From UBA10649 sp037130755 (lineage in GTDB: Bacteria; Actinomycetota; Actinomycetes; S36-B12), in assembly GCA_037130755.1 (NCBI GenBank), contig JBAXSI010000002.1, forward strand, positions 1-64,000: a stretch of 64,000 nt of DNA, written 5' to 3'. The notes beneath the pieces are model-generated. The model made no database searches. It was given only the letters and a program-made list of their open reading frames with translations, and had not been told where the DNA came from. Position numbers and translations under genes: made by a program. Below, one piece after another: positions 42,192 to 50,379 of this stretch; position 1 is the first letter of the stretch; every line of letters starts with the position of its first letter.

Positions 42192-43159
42192 TGTCTCTCC
42201 CCGATCCGCATCTGATTCCCAAGCCCCGTCGCCTCTCGCGGCGGGGCTGGATCTTCGCATCGGTCCTCATCGCGACCGTTGCTGCCTTGTACCTGGTCGT
42301 TGCCATCTTCTACAACGTTGTCGGCGGCAGCTTCTTCCAGGGCGACGCGCCGGACACCACGGCGGGCATCATCGTCGAAGTCGAACCGACGGCGGTCGAT
42401 GCGCAGCAGGACCAGGCGAACGTCCACATCAGATTCGTCGCCGCGGGCCCGGACATCGTCGATGACACCGGCCGTCTTGTCGACAACACGCGCGTCCTCC
42501 TCACTTCGAGCCTGGGCTCGGAGGAGATCCGATTCCCGGCTGGCGAGCCCTTGGGCCAGAAGGAGGTGGTCGTCGGCCTCGACGGCGAGGAGGCGCGCTA
42601 CCCGCTCGACGTGCACGACGGGTTGATCACAGTCCAGATCGACACGTATGCGAAGAACTCCGATGGCACGTTCACCTCTGGCGGGCCTGTCTACGCCAGC
42701 TTCGGTCAGACGACGAGGAATGACGGCTGGGGTATCAACGGCTGGGACACCGTCATGACGGCGGATGACCACCCGGGCAGCGCCAACCTGTCGCTGTCCT
42801 ATTCGAGGGCCTTCTCGACGAAGATCTTCGCAGCGCTTCTGCTGATCCTCGTGATCATGCTTTCCGGGATCGCCCTGGCGGTCGGCGTGCTGGTGTCCAC
42901 TCGACGCCGAAGTGCGGAGATCGGCCTGATGGCGTACGCGGCGTCCCTGCTGTTCGCGCTGCCTGCCCTTCGGGCCTACCTGCCGAACGCGCCGCCGATC
43001 GGCGCCTCCATCGACATCTACGTCTACCTGTGGGTCATCGTTGCTGCGATCATCGCGGTGACACTGGTCGTCACGGCTTGGATCGGTCAGAGTCGCGAGA
43101 GGATTCTCGCCGAGCGCGCCGAAGCCAAGGCCGCCATCGCCAACCAGACGGGGGACTGA
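42188..43159 (+). CDS. DUF4436 membrane protein
   Basis: The 323-residue protein has an N-terminal span (about 20-45), an extracellular beta-rich domain (about 50-215), and three C-terminal spans, with LLFALPALRAYLPNAPPIGA typical of DUF4436. Function is unknown. The GTGA overlap with ftsX and 3-base gap to smpB put it firmly in the same transcript, so a role linked to division or envelope is possible. Confidence 0.85.
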   Translation: MMSLPDPHLIPKPRRLSRRGWIFASVLIATVAALYLVVAIFYNVVGGSFFQGDAPDTTAGIIVEVEPTAVDAQQDQANVHIRFVAAGPDIVDDTGRLVDNTRVLLTSSLGSEEIRFPAGEPLGQKEVVVGLDGEEARYPLDVHDGLITVQIDTYAKNSDGTFTSGGPVYASFGQTTRNDGWGINGWDTVMTADDHPGSANLSLSYSRAFSTKIFAALLLILVIMLSGIALAVGVLVSTRRRSAEIGLMAYAASLLFALPALRAYLPNAPPIGASIDIYVYLWVIVAAIIAVTLVVTAWIGQSRERILAERAEAKAAIANQTGD

Positions 43160-43162
43160 GCG

Positions 43163-43639
43163 ATGCCACGCGAGAAGGGCCGCAAGTTGATCGCCCAGAA
43201 CAAGAAGGCACGGCACGACTACTCCATCGAGGACGTCTACGAAGCCGGCATGGTGCTCACCGGTACTGAGGTGAAGTCGCTGCGCGCCGGACGTGCGACG
43301 CTCTCCGACGGATACGCGACGATCGACGACGGGGAGGTGTGGCTGCGCGGAGTCCACATTCCCGAGTACACGCAGGGCACCTGGACCAACCACGAGCCGC
43401 GCCGTGCTCGCAAGCTTCTGCTGCGCAGCGACGAGATCCGTCGTATCGCCAACAAGGCGAAGGAGTCGGGCATCACGCTCGTCCCGTTGGCGCTGTACTT
43501 CCAGGACGGCTACGCCAAGGTCGAGATCGCGGTCGCGCGGGGCCGTCGCTCCTACGACAAGCGACAGGCCATTGCCGAGCGTGACTCCAAGCGCGAGGCC
43601 GAGCGCGCGGTCGGGCGTCGCACCAAGGGCATCGACTAG
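43163..43639 (+). CDS. smpB: tmRNA-binding protein SmpB
   Basis: The 158-residue protein has the OB-fold start RKLIAQNKKARHDYSIEDVY, GTEVKSLRAGRATLSDGYA, and the basic C-terminal tail SYDKRQAIAERDSKREAERA that enters the mRNA channel. It works with the ssrA RNA encoded about 1.8 kb downstream; an HNH gene on the opposite strand separates the two. Confidence 0.97.
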   Translation: MPREKGRKLIAQNKKARHDYSIEDVYEAGMVLTGTEVKSLRAGRATLSDGYATIDDGEVWLRGVHIPEYTQGTWTNHEPRRARKLLLRSDEIRRIANKAKESGITLVPLALYFQDGYAKVEIAVARGRRSYDKRQAIAERDSKREAERAVGRRTKGID

Positions 43640-43659
43640 CGCCTTTCGGCATCGACTAG
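43628..43659. repeat. 12-bp direct repeat at the smpB 3' end
   Basis: GGCATCGACTAG occurs at 43628-43639 (last codons and stop of smpB) and again at 43648-43659, the second copy holding the stop of the convergent HNH gene. An 8-bp gap separates them. It could be a footprint of insertion. Confidence 0.75.
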
Positions 43660-45197
43660 AACGGTGGGCCGATACTGCCAGTCGGCGCCTTCGCGACGAC
43701 GGCCGGCTTGGGTGCTGGCAGCGTTCGTGTGATCAAGGCCGGCGGTGGGTCCACTTCGTAGGTGCGGCCCTGCGGTGATCGCCACACGACCGATCCGTCG
43801 GCGCGCGACTCGATGATATTCCAGTGCGCGTGCGTCTTGAGCTGGTGATGACGGGTGCACAGGCTCCCGGTGTTGTCGAGATCGGTCGCGCCGCCGTCAG
43901 CCCAGGCGACCGCGTGATCGATCTGGCAGCGGCTCGCCGGTCGCGTACACCCGGGGTGCCGGCAGGTGGCGTCGCGAAGGCTGAGGAAGGCGCGCATGGC
44001 TTCAGTGACTCGGTACGAAGCCCGGCCGCGATCGAGAAGATGCCCGGTGACGGGGTCGGTTACTAGCCTGCGCAGCTCGGTGGGTGCATCCGGATCGGCG
44101 AGCAGGGTGCGCACCGCATTGGCGGAGACCGACTGGGGTCCGACCTGATCGACGACGATCGTGCCTGGCTCGCCGGCCTTCTCGATGACGACGGCCGCAT
44201 CGACGACCAACTGGATCTCCGTCACGACCATCGCGCCGGCGAAACCGTTGGTGGCGCAGAGAGCGTCGACGAGTGCGTTGACCCGGAGCTGCCCCAACGT
44301 CGAGTCGCAGTCTGCTCGCTTGGCTCGGGCAAGCGCATCGATGGCGGCATGCACTCGGACGGCGTGCTCGATCGGCATCCGGGCGAGGAGGACACCCAGC
44401 CCGTCGTCGTCGGCGTAGATGCGGACGTCGATCGCGGCCTTGGCCCGCTGGCGGCGCAGTTCCTGTGCATCGGCGTCGATCGCCGCCACGACCGCACGCG
44501 CACGCGCACGGGTCTTGGCCGGTGTGGTGCGCTCGGCAGTGGGCAGGACGCGATGCTGCAGGCGCGCGCAGGCCTGCTCGAAGTCGGCTCGCTCGAGCGC
44601 GTCAGCGGGGGAGTCCTCATCGGGGCACTGGTGGCACGCAGCGTGCGAAGTACTGAGACGCCGAGCTTGGTCGGCGATGACGCGCGCGTGCTGGGCCGTG
44701 ATGCGCCCGGCGGCCAGGGACAGCCGCGTCGCCGCGAGCGGGCCGGCCAGCAGCCGAGCGGTCACCAACTGGTCGTGCATGGCGCCGGGGGACCGATGCA
44801 GGGCCGCGGCGACCTCCTCGCGGACCTCGTCCGGGATGGCGACCATCCGGTCTGCCTGCGTCAGGGGGTCAGCCACGGTGATCAGTCGCTCGCGCCGGTA
44901 GGCGCCGGCGACGGCGACCAGGGCGCGGGCCTCCAGAGCCGCCAACCGGCTTTGCGCCCGTTGAAGTTCGATGAGGAAGTCGATAGCGCCGGCGCCGGTC
45001 AGGTCTTCGGGCTCGGCGTCCAGGACGTGGCAGGCCTCGTCAGCGGTTGGCGGCCACGGCAACTGGTCAAGCGGCAGGCACCAGGTGGGGTCGTCAGCAA
45101 GGACGTCGGGGAATGCGGTGTGGTCCCAGTCGTCCCAGCCGACCGGGACGTCGGGGAACGGCCCGTCATCGGGTCGGTGGCCGAGTTCCAACGTCAT
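43656..45197 (-). CDS. DUF222 / HNH endonuclease-signature protein (13E12-like)
   Basis: The 513-residue protein has an N-terminal DUF222 region (about 50-370) and a C-terminal HNH motif: CRHPGCTRPASRCQIDHAVA with the later Gly and CTRHHQLKTH. These genes are multicopy in actinobacteria and the M. tuberculosis 13E12 family is repetitive and suspected mobile; activity is mostly unproven. It interrupts the smpB-ssrA pair. TAGTCT lies 6 nt before its ATG. Confidence 0.92.
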   Translation of the reverse strand: MTLELGHRPDDGPFPDVPVGWDDWDHTAFPDVLADDPTWCLPLDQLPWPPTADEACHVLDAEPEDLTGAGAIDFLIELQRAQSRLAALEARALVAVAGAYRRERLITVADPLTQADRMVAIPDEVREEVAAALHRSPGAMHDQLVTARLLAGPLAATRLSLAAGRITAQHARVIADQARRLSTSHAACHQCPDEDSPADALERADFEQACARLQHRVLPTAERTTPAKTRARARAVVAAIDADAQELRRQRAKAAIDVRIYADDDGLGVLLARMPIEHAVRVHAAIDALARAKRADCDSTLGQLRVNALVDALCATNGFAGAMVVTEIQLVVDAAVVIEKAGEPGTIVVDQVGPQSVSANAVRTLLADPDAPTELRRLVTDPVTGHLLDRGRASYRVTEAMRAFLSLRDATCRHPGCTRPASRCQIDHAVAWADGGATDLDNTGSLCTRHHQLKTHAHWNIIESRADGSVVWRSPQGRTYEVDPPPALITRTLPAPKPAVVAKAPTGSIGPPF

Positions 45198-45203
45198 GCT
45201 CCA

Positions 45204-45209
45204 AGACTA
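45204..45209 (-). promoter_or_regulatory. -10 element of a leaderless mRNA (HNH gene)
   Basis: On the minus strand TAGTCT is followed by 6 nt and ATG 45197. Confidence 0.4.
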
Positions 45210-45398
45210 GAAGAGGGGTCTGACATTGCCCTTGGGCGAAAAACCGTTGGGGACACTAGCCCGTTTGCACTACGACTGTGCGTTGCCGGAGACCCCGTAG
45301 GGCGTGTAGCCGAGGAAGCCTCGGAGGTTCCGGTGAGGGTTGCCGGCGATGGTCGTTTGCGGTCATTTGGTGGGGCCGCCGGGCGGGCGTACCCTTAA

Positions 45399-45435
45399 AG
45401 TCCGACCGGATTCGTCCTCGTCGGACTGATTGATA
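45399..45435 (+). promoter_or_regulatory. Promoter region of ssrA with an inverted repeat
   Basis: AGTCCGAC (45399-45406) and GTCGGACT (45420-45427) are perfect inverted arms 13 nt apart, just before a GATAAC -10-like hexamer at 45431. The mature tmRNA starts at 45445. The repeat may be an operator or part of a short precursor hairpin. Confidence 0.4.
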
Positions 45436-45444
45436 ACTGAACAT

Positions 45445-45814
45445 GGGGGTGACAGGTTTCGACGGACAGATGTCTTGACCGGAGAAGCGCGTCGAGAATC
45501 AAGGTGATCTCGTTAAGAATCCTTGACAACAAATAACTGCCAAAAACACGCAGTCTGCTGAGTCCTACGCCCTCGCGGCGTAGTACATAGATCAGCCGTC
45601 AGCCCAATGCGTCCCCGAATTGGGGTCTGACGTCGCTAGGGGACTCACCAATCGCTCCGGTCACGGGAGCGGGCGGAAAGCCAAACAGTGACTGGGCCGT
45701 CACCGCACAGTGCCACACGAAGTGCGGGGGCCGAGTAGCGACAGCGTGGCTACACGCGTAGAAGAACGGAAGGGACCTGTACGGACCCGGGTTCGATTCC
45801 CGGCACCTCCACCA
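45445..45814 (+). ncRNA. ssrA: Transfer-messenger RNA (tmRNA)
   Basis: The 5' end GGGGGTGACAGGTTTCGAC and the 3' end TTCGATTCCCGGCACCTCC plus ACCA form the tRNA-like domain; the seven-base acceptor stem pairs GGGGGTG with CACCTCC (one G-U). The tag frame runs 45539-45583: GCC AAA AAC ... GCG GCG TAG, encoding AKNTQSAESYALAA, which ends in the ALAA degron read by ClpXP-type proteases. The RNA rescues stalled ribosomes with SmpB. The CCA is encoded. Confidence 0.97.
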
Positions 45815-45853
45815 TGCTGATGGCCCAGGGGTGATCCCCTGGGCCATCAGCAT
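45814..45853 (+). terminator. Terminator of ssrA
   Basis: A perfect 18-bp stem (45814-45831 with 45836-45853, TGAT loop) begins at the last base of the encoded CCA. Confidence 0.85.
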
Positions 45854-45904
45854 TGTTGGGATGGGCGGTTCGTGAAAAGACCTCCCACGAGTTCGTTGAA
45901 ATGG

Positions 45905-45937
45905 GGGGCCCGACAGCAACACTGTCGGGCCCCTTTT
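45905..45937 (+). terminator. Second intrinsic terminator
   Basis: GGGGCCCGACAG and CTGTCGGGCCCC form a 12-bp stem with a 5-nt loop, followed by TTTT. No gene lies between it and the ssrA terminator; it may be a back-up terminator or a relic. The rest of 45854-46123 shows no gene, only a short repeat of GACGTCAG. Confidence 0.8.
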
Positions 45938-46123
45938 CGGCCAGCGCAGGTAGCGGTCACGGTTTCGTGCCAGGACGTCAGTAGCGGCATCGCGGTGACG
46001 TCAGCGACGCAGAGCCGGGCGCCGCATCTCCTTTTCGCCCGCTTGCCCGGGTAAGCCCGAAATGTGAGCGCACGCAAATCGACCTCAGCCGGCGAATCCC
46101 TGAGATCTGGGCGGTTCGCTACA

Positions 46124-46129
46124 TATCCT
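46124..46129 (+). promoter_or_regulatory. -10 element of a leaderless mRNA (GGDEF gene)
   Basis: TATCCT is followed by 6 nt and GTG 46136, which decides the start of the frameshifted cyclase gene. Confidence 0.5.
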
Positions 46130-46135
46130 GCTTGG

Positions 46136-47208
46136 GTGAGGAGGATCCGCGGGCGCAGACGTGATCCCGCGCTCCTGGCTCGGCGCGACACCATCATCCG
46201 GGAGCAGGTAGCCCGAGAGACGCCGTGGGTCATGCTGGCGCTCGCGCTGCTCATCGTGTTCTTCGATGTCATGTCCGCTGTTGCTGGACTGGTCGCGCCC
46301 CTGGGCTACTACGTCTCCGATGTCATCCAGGGGGTGTTCTTCCTGGTGGCCGTAATCCTGGTTGGGACGAAGGTGGTGTCGGCGAGGTGGGCGCCTGGAT
46401 CTTCGCGGCGGCGATCGTCGTCAACATCACGGCGTTGAGCTACCAGCAGACCGTCGATCCCAGCGGGAACGCGATCGGCATAATCCTGATGACCATGGTG
46501 CTGTTCGGTGGCCTGCTGGCGATGTGGCTTCCCTTCGTGATCTCGGCCGTGTTGATCGTGTCGATCGTGTCCTACACCCTCGTGACGCTCAATCCGGCAA
46601 CGGCTGCGCCCTGGATCATCGCCACGATCACCGGTGTGGGGGCGAGCGCTGCGCTGCTGGTGGCGCGGCGCAGTTCCGCCATGGCACTGGCGGTGGCGAG
46701 TGTCGAGACCGAAGGCCTGGCGATGCGCGACCACGCCACGGGGCTGTTGAACCGTCATGGCCTGGAGGCGGCGGCTGAGCAGTTCACCGGCCTTGCCAAT
46801 CGAGGTGGCCAGCCGGTGTTCGCCATCTTCATCGACGTCGTCGGCCTGAAGGCGGTCAATGACCGCTTCGGTCACGCCGCCGGTGACCTCGTCATTCTTC
46901 GGTCCGCACAGGCGATCCGCGCGGCCAGTCGGGGCGCCGATCTCGTCGCCCGCTGGGGCGGGGATGAGTTCCTCGTGGTGGGGATCGGACCCGAACCGAA
47001 TGGGCTTGATTTCGCCGATCGCATCGCCGCGTGCCTTGACCTTCACGGCCTCGAGAACGCGTGGCAGGGGGGCCTATCGGTCGGGACGGCAGGGGACGAA
47101 AGCGGCGAGTTGTTGATGGTGATCGCGGAAGCGGATGTCGCCATGTATACCGCCCGTCGGAACCGTGATGCCGGGCCGACCGAGGCTCTGGTCTTGGCTC
47201 CTGAGTAG
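46136..47208 (+). pseudogene. GGDEF diguanylate cyclase gene split by a frameshift
   Basis: Two frames together make one membrane GGDEF protein. The first (GTG 46136 to stop 46438) gives a basic start and two membrane spans ending near VGTKVV. The second, in the -1 frame, resumes with GAWIFAAAIVVNITALSYQQ, more spans, then a GGDEF domain with intact GGDEF (in VARWGGDEFLVV) and RxxD (RGAD) five residues before it. The switch lies at about 46370-46395 and is explained by loss of one base. It could be a real mutation, a sequencing error or, less likely, recoding. If repaired the enzyme looks active. Confidence 0.8.
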
Positions 47209-47377
47209 ACGGCGGCGATTCCGTCGGCCGCCCTCGAACCCGGATGGCAGACCGCTGCTGGAGTTCATCGGTGACGATGGCGGCGTCCCGACGCGGTCGT
47301 TCTCGGACATCCAGGAGTGCGACGCCTAGCGCGGCTGGGACTGCGTTCCGAATCCGGAGCGGGCCAGCGAATGGCAG

Positions 47378-47383
47378 TAGCGT
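47378..47383 (+). promoter_or_regulatory. -10 element of a leaderless mRNA (small lipoprotein)
   Basis: TAGCGT is followed by 6 nt and GTG 47390. Confidence 0.4.
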
Positions 47384-47389
47384 GTTCGT

Positions 47390-47668
47390 GTGCGCAGCCG
47401 ACTGCTCGTGATGGCTCCGCTGCTGATTGTCCTGTCGGCATGTGGGTCTGGCGCGACGGACAGCACGCCCGACTGCGGCTGGGACCTGCGTACTGATGCC
47501 GGTCGCCAGGCGAATGGTGAGCGGCTGACGTTCGCCACCCAGTGGTTGGCGACGAATCCGGGTACGCCAGTCCCGGCACCGACCAGCTCGTTCTGGCACG
47601 GCGAGTGCCCGACGCCGTCGCAGGTGCCGGGCCCGCCGGAGGGGGAGGGTGATCACCCCGATGGCTAG
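47390..47668 (+). CDS. Small putative lipoprotein (92 aa)
   Basis: The product has a lipobox LSAC with Cys18, then a short region with two more cysteines (PDCGWDL and HGECPTP contexts) and a Pro/Gly-rich end. No family recognised. Its end overlaps the start of the FUSC-like gene by 8 bases, suggesting coupling. Confidence 0.6.
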   Translation: MRSRLLVMAPLLIVLSACGSGATDSTPDCGWDLRTDAGRQANGERLTFATQWLATNPGTPVPAPTSSFWHGECPTPSQVPGPPEGEGDHPDG

Positions 47669-48761
47669 TGAAGTCAGCCCGTCGATCTTCGGCCGCGTTC
47701 GTCTGGCCCTCACCCCCGAACCGACTCCGGTGCTGCTGCGCACGGGCATCGCGGTTCTCATCGACGTCCTTGTGGTCTTCGCGGTCGTCCGGACGGCCCT
47801 GGTGTTCGCCGGTCACGGTGAGGTGGGTCTCACGCACGCCGTACTGCCGGCCGTGTTCGGCGGCATCTTCGGGTTCCTCGGCTCGCTGGGTGGTTCGGCC
47901 CGCAGCGGACTGGCTCGAGCGCTGCTGCTGTCGCTCGCGTCGTTCCCGTTGACGTTGCTGGCCATCGCCGTTCGCGACGTGCCGATCGCCGCCGGGCTCG
48001 CATTGGCAGCGGTCGCTGCTGGCGCCGGGTTCCTTGCCTGGCACGGCGAGCCGCTGGCGACCTTGGGCAGCGTCCTGCTCTACATGTTCTTCCTGCCGCT
48101 GGTGTTCGGGGCCGGCTCAGGCGTGCCGATCGGATACCTCGCGCTCGGCTTCGCCGTGATGGTGGTGTGCTCGGTAGTGCTGCGGGGGATCGTCGCGCTG
48201 CTGCCGCGCCATCGTCGCGCGGCGCGGGTCAAGGCCACCGACGAGGCAACGCACACTCGACGCTTTGCGCTCGTCGCACAACCGCAACTGTCGCGCCTTC
48301 GCCGCACGACACTGAGGTCGGCGATCGGCCTGGGGGTAGGTGCGTTCGTGATGGCCCTGACTCGCCGGCACGACGCGGTGTGGGTCCTGATGACGCTGAT
48401 CGCACTGATCCCGCCGGCGCTGCCCTTGACGATCGATCGGCTGCTGCAGCGACTCGCGGGCACCGCCGTCGCGATGGTGCTGCTGACCGCAGTCGACGCC
48501 CTTGTGCCGCCGGGACCCTGGCGACTGCTCGCCCTTGCGCCCGGCATCGTCATCACGATCGCGTACATGCGGCGCAGCTACACGCTGTCGGTGATGGGTA
48601 TCAGCCTCGTTGCCGTGCTGGCCTACGCCCAGGTGCAGGCACCGCTGGGCGAGGCCCTGCTCTTCCGCGGCATGGACACCCTCATCGGTGCGGCCATCGC
48701 CATCGCGGTCACGTTGATCATCCCGGTGGGGCGGCGCCCGGAGCCGGTGTGGGGTAGGTGA
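47661..48761 (+). CDS. FUSC/aromatic acid exporter-like membrane protein
   Basis: The 366-residue protein has two sets of membrane spans (about 25-165 and 215-355) around a basic cytoplasmic stretch (LPRHRRAARVKATDE), with the second half (HDAVWVLMTLIALIPPALP) like FUSC_2 domains. It probably exports or senses an amphipathic compound; substrate unknown. ATG 47661 lies 11 nt after GGGGGAGGG; GTG 47649 lies inside that site. Confidence 0.78.
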   Translation: MASEVSPSIFGRVRLALTPEPTPVLLRTGIAVLIDVLVVFAVVRTALVFAGHGEVGLTHAVLPAVFGGIFGFLGSLGGSARSGLARALLLSLASFPLTLLAIAVRDVPIAAGLALAAVAAGAGFLAWHGEPLATLGSVLLYMFFLPLVFGAGSGVPIGYLALGFAVMVVCSVVLRGIVALLPRHRRAARVKATDEATHTRRFALVAQPQLSRLRRTTLRSAIGLGVGAFVMALTRRHDAVWVLMTLIALIPPALPLTIDRLLQRLAGTAVAMVLLTAVDALVPPGPWRLLALAPGIVITIAYMRRSYTLSVMGISLVAVLAYAQVQAPLGEALLFRGMDTLIGAAIAIAVTLIIPVGRRPEPVWGR

Positions 48762-48826
48762 CGCGGGCCGTAAGTTACGGTACAGTAAGTTACGCAACCG
48801 TAGGTTACGGAAGGGTAGGTTCCACG
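48754..48826 (+). promoter_or_regulatory. Array of five 15-bp repeats (GTARGTTACG-N5) before a hydrolase gene
   Basis: Copies begin at 48754, 48770, 48785, 48800 and 48815: steps of 16, 15, 15 and 15 bp. The array ends at the ATG. Copies two and four extend into the palindromes CCGTAAGTTACGG (48768-48780) and CCGTAGGTTACGG (48798-48810), 30 bp apart, resembling TetR operators. The array starts inside the stop region of the FUSC-like gene and stays open in the hydrolase frame because 15 is a multiple of 3. Confidence 0.85.
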
Positions 48827-49675
48827 ATGAGGCAGTCAGTCCTCCTCCACAGTCACGAGGTGGCCTATGTCGACCACGCGGGCGCGGGCATTCCGCTGCT
48901 CCTGGTCCATGGCGTCGGCTCCAGCCTCGAGACGTGGGGCGACGTGCCCGACCGACTCGCGGCCACCGGCTTCCGCGTGATCGCCGTCGACCTGATCGGC
49001 CACGGCGAGTCCGGGCTCGGCAACGGCGACTTCAGCCTCGGCGCCAACGCGAGCGTGATCCGCGACCTGCTCGACCATCTCGGCGTCGGCCGCGTCCACC
49101 TCGTGGGCCACTCCCTGGGCGGAGGCGTGAGCATGCAGTTCCTCTACCAGTTCCCCGACCGGGTGGAGACGCTCACGCTGGTGTCCAGCGGTGGCCTCGG
49201 CCCGGACGTGGCGGCCACGCTGCGCGCGGCGACGCTGCCAGGCTCGCGCATGGTCATCCGGCTGGCCAGCCGGCCCGGCTTCGTCAGCACGGCGTCCTGG
49301 CTTGGGCGTGCGCTCAACGCGTTCGGCAAGGACGTCGACGCATTGAGCCCGCGGGCCATGAGCCGGCTCAGTGCGCTCAGTGACGACGGCCGGTCCGCCG
49401 CGTTCCTCGCGACGCTGCGCAGCGTCGTCGGCCCGGCCGGACAGACCGTGTACGCCATGAACAAGCTCCAGTCCGTCGACCCCGAACGCGTCCTGGTGAT
49501 CTGGGGCGCCGAGGACCCGACTCTGCCTGTGCAGCATGCCTGGGACACGCACGAGCAGTTGCCCGGCAGCCGCATCGTCATCGTCCCTGGGGCGCACCAC
49601 CACCCGCACACCGACAACCCGGACCTGTTCGTCCGAGCCCTGGTGCAGCACGTGGGCCTCCCCGTTGCACACTGA
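48827..49675 (+). CDS. Alpha/beta-fold hydrolase
   Basis: The 282-residue hydrolase has an HGVGSS oxyanion loop (28-33), Ser96 in GHSLGG, Asp230 in WGAEDPTLP and His at 257-259 (GAHHHPH). ATG 48827 is preferred; a GTG at 48758 would add 23 residues translated from the repeat array (VSYGT/VSYAT/VGYGR units). Position near AlkB suggests a role in lipid or alkane-product turnover, unproven. Confidence 0.88.
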   Translation: MRQSVLLHSHEVAYVDHAGAGIPLLLVHGVGSSLETWGDVPDRLAATGFRVIAVDLIGHGESGLGNGDFSLGANASVIRDLLDHLGVGRVHLVGHSLGGGVSMQFLYQFPDRVETLTLVSSGGLGPDVAATLRAATLPGSRMVIRLASRPGFVSTASWLGRALNAFGKDVDALSPRAMSRLSALSDDGRSAAFLATLRSVVGPAGQTVYAMNKLQSVDPERVLVIWGAEDPTLPVQHAWDTHEQLPGSRIVIVPGAHHHPHTDNPDLFVRALVQHVGLPVAH

Positions 49676-49680
49676 GTCAT

Positions 49681-50319
49681 GTGAGGGATGGCGCTCCGCA
49701 AGAGGCTGACTTCGAAGCACGCGGATTGGTCCGCGTGCACGACGACGACCTCGTCGCGGCAGCACGGGTGTTCGCCGCGGCCATGGTGGACGATCCGCTC
49801 CACTGCTACTTCGTGCCCGATGCGCGTCATCGACTGGAGCGACTCCAGGACGTCTACGAGTTCCGGCTGAAGACTCGTCGCGAAGCGTGGGCGCTCCCTG
49901 GCGGCCTCCATGCGCTCGCGCTATGGGAACAGCCCGGTTTGACGATCGCCGATGGCCGGCCGCCGTGGGACAAGGTCCGGGCCGGGTTCGCTCTCGTGGC
50001 AGGCGGTGCTCCGTCCGCCCTTGTCCGGATGCTGAAGTACAAGTCCTTCGCCCGCCGCGTTCGCGCGCGCATCCTGCCGGGACCGGCTTGGTACCTGGAC
50101 ACCATCGTCGTCGACCCGGCGCACCAGCGCCAGGGTCTGTCAGGGCGGCTGCTGCGGCCGTTGCTTTCGGTCGCCCACGGCGATTCTCTGCCGGTGTTCC
50201 TGGAGACCCAGAGTCCGGCGAACGTCGCTATCTACCGCCGGTTCGGCTTCGTGGTGGCGGATGAGTCGACCGTTCCGGGCGCCCCCATGACCCACTTCGC
50301 CATGGTGATGAACCCGTAG
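49681..50319 (+). CDS. GNAT-family N-acetyltransferase
   Basis: The 212-residue protein has the acetyl-CoA loop region YLDTIVVDPAHQRQGLSGRL and the C-terminal NVAIYRRFGFVVADE motif of GNAT enzymes. Acceptor unknown. It starts 5 bases after the hydrolase stop with GTG, so the two are probably co-transcribed. Confidence 0.88.
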   Translation: MRDGAPQEADFEARGLVRVHDDDLVAAARVFAAAMVDDPLHCYFVPDARHRLERLQDVYEFRLKTRREAWALPGGLHALALWEQPGLTIADGRPPWDKVRAGFALVAGGAPSALVRMLKYKSFARRVRARILPGPAWYLDTIVVDPAHQRQGLSGRLLRPLLSVAHGDSLPVFLETQSPANVAIYRRFGFVVADESTVPGAPMTHFAMVMNP

Positions 50320-50334
50320 GAAGCCTTGTCGGAG

Positions 50335-50363
50335 GGTTTACATATCTATATGGTTTGTAAACC
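50335..50363. promoter_or_regulatory. AT-rich inverted-repeat operator before alkB
   Basis: GGTTTACA (50335-50342) and TGTAAACC (50356-50363) are perfect arms 13 nt apart; the spacer includes CATATCTATATG, itself near-palindromic. This is much more AT-rich than its surroundings and lies 17 bases before ATG 50380. It is a good candidate target of the TetR protein encoded behind alkB. Confidence 0.65.
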
Positions 50364-50379
50364 GAACTTCGGAGGTGCG

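Noticed and set aside
45445..47400. Integrative element attached to the ssrA 3' end
   Set aside because: No integrase and no second copy of the tmRNA 3' end were seen downstream.
48754..48826. CRISPR-like array or plasmid iterons
   Set aside because: Fifteen-base units with almost no spacer and no replication or cas genes; an operator array in a promoter fits better. Iterons were considered but no Rep gene is near.
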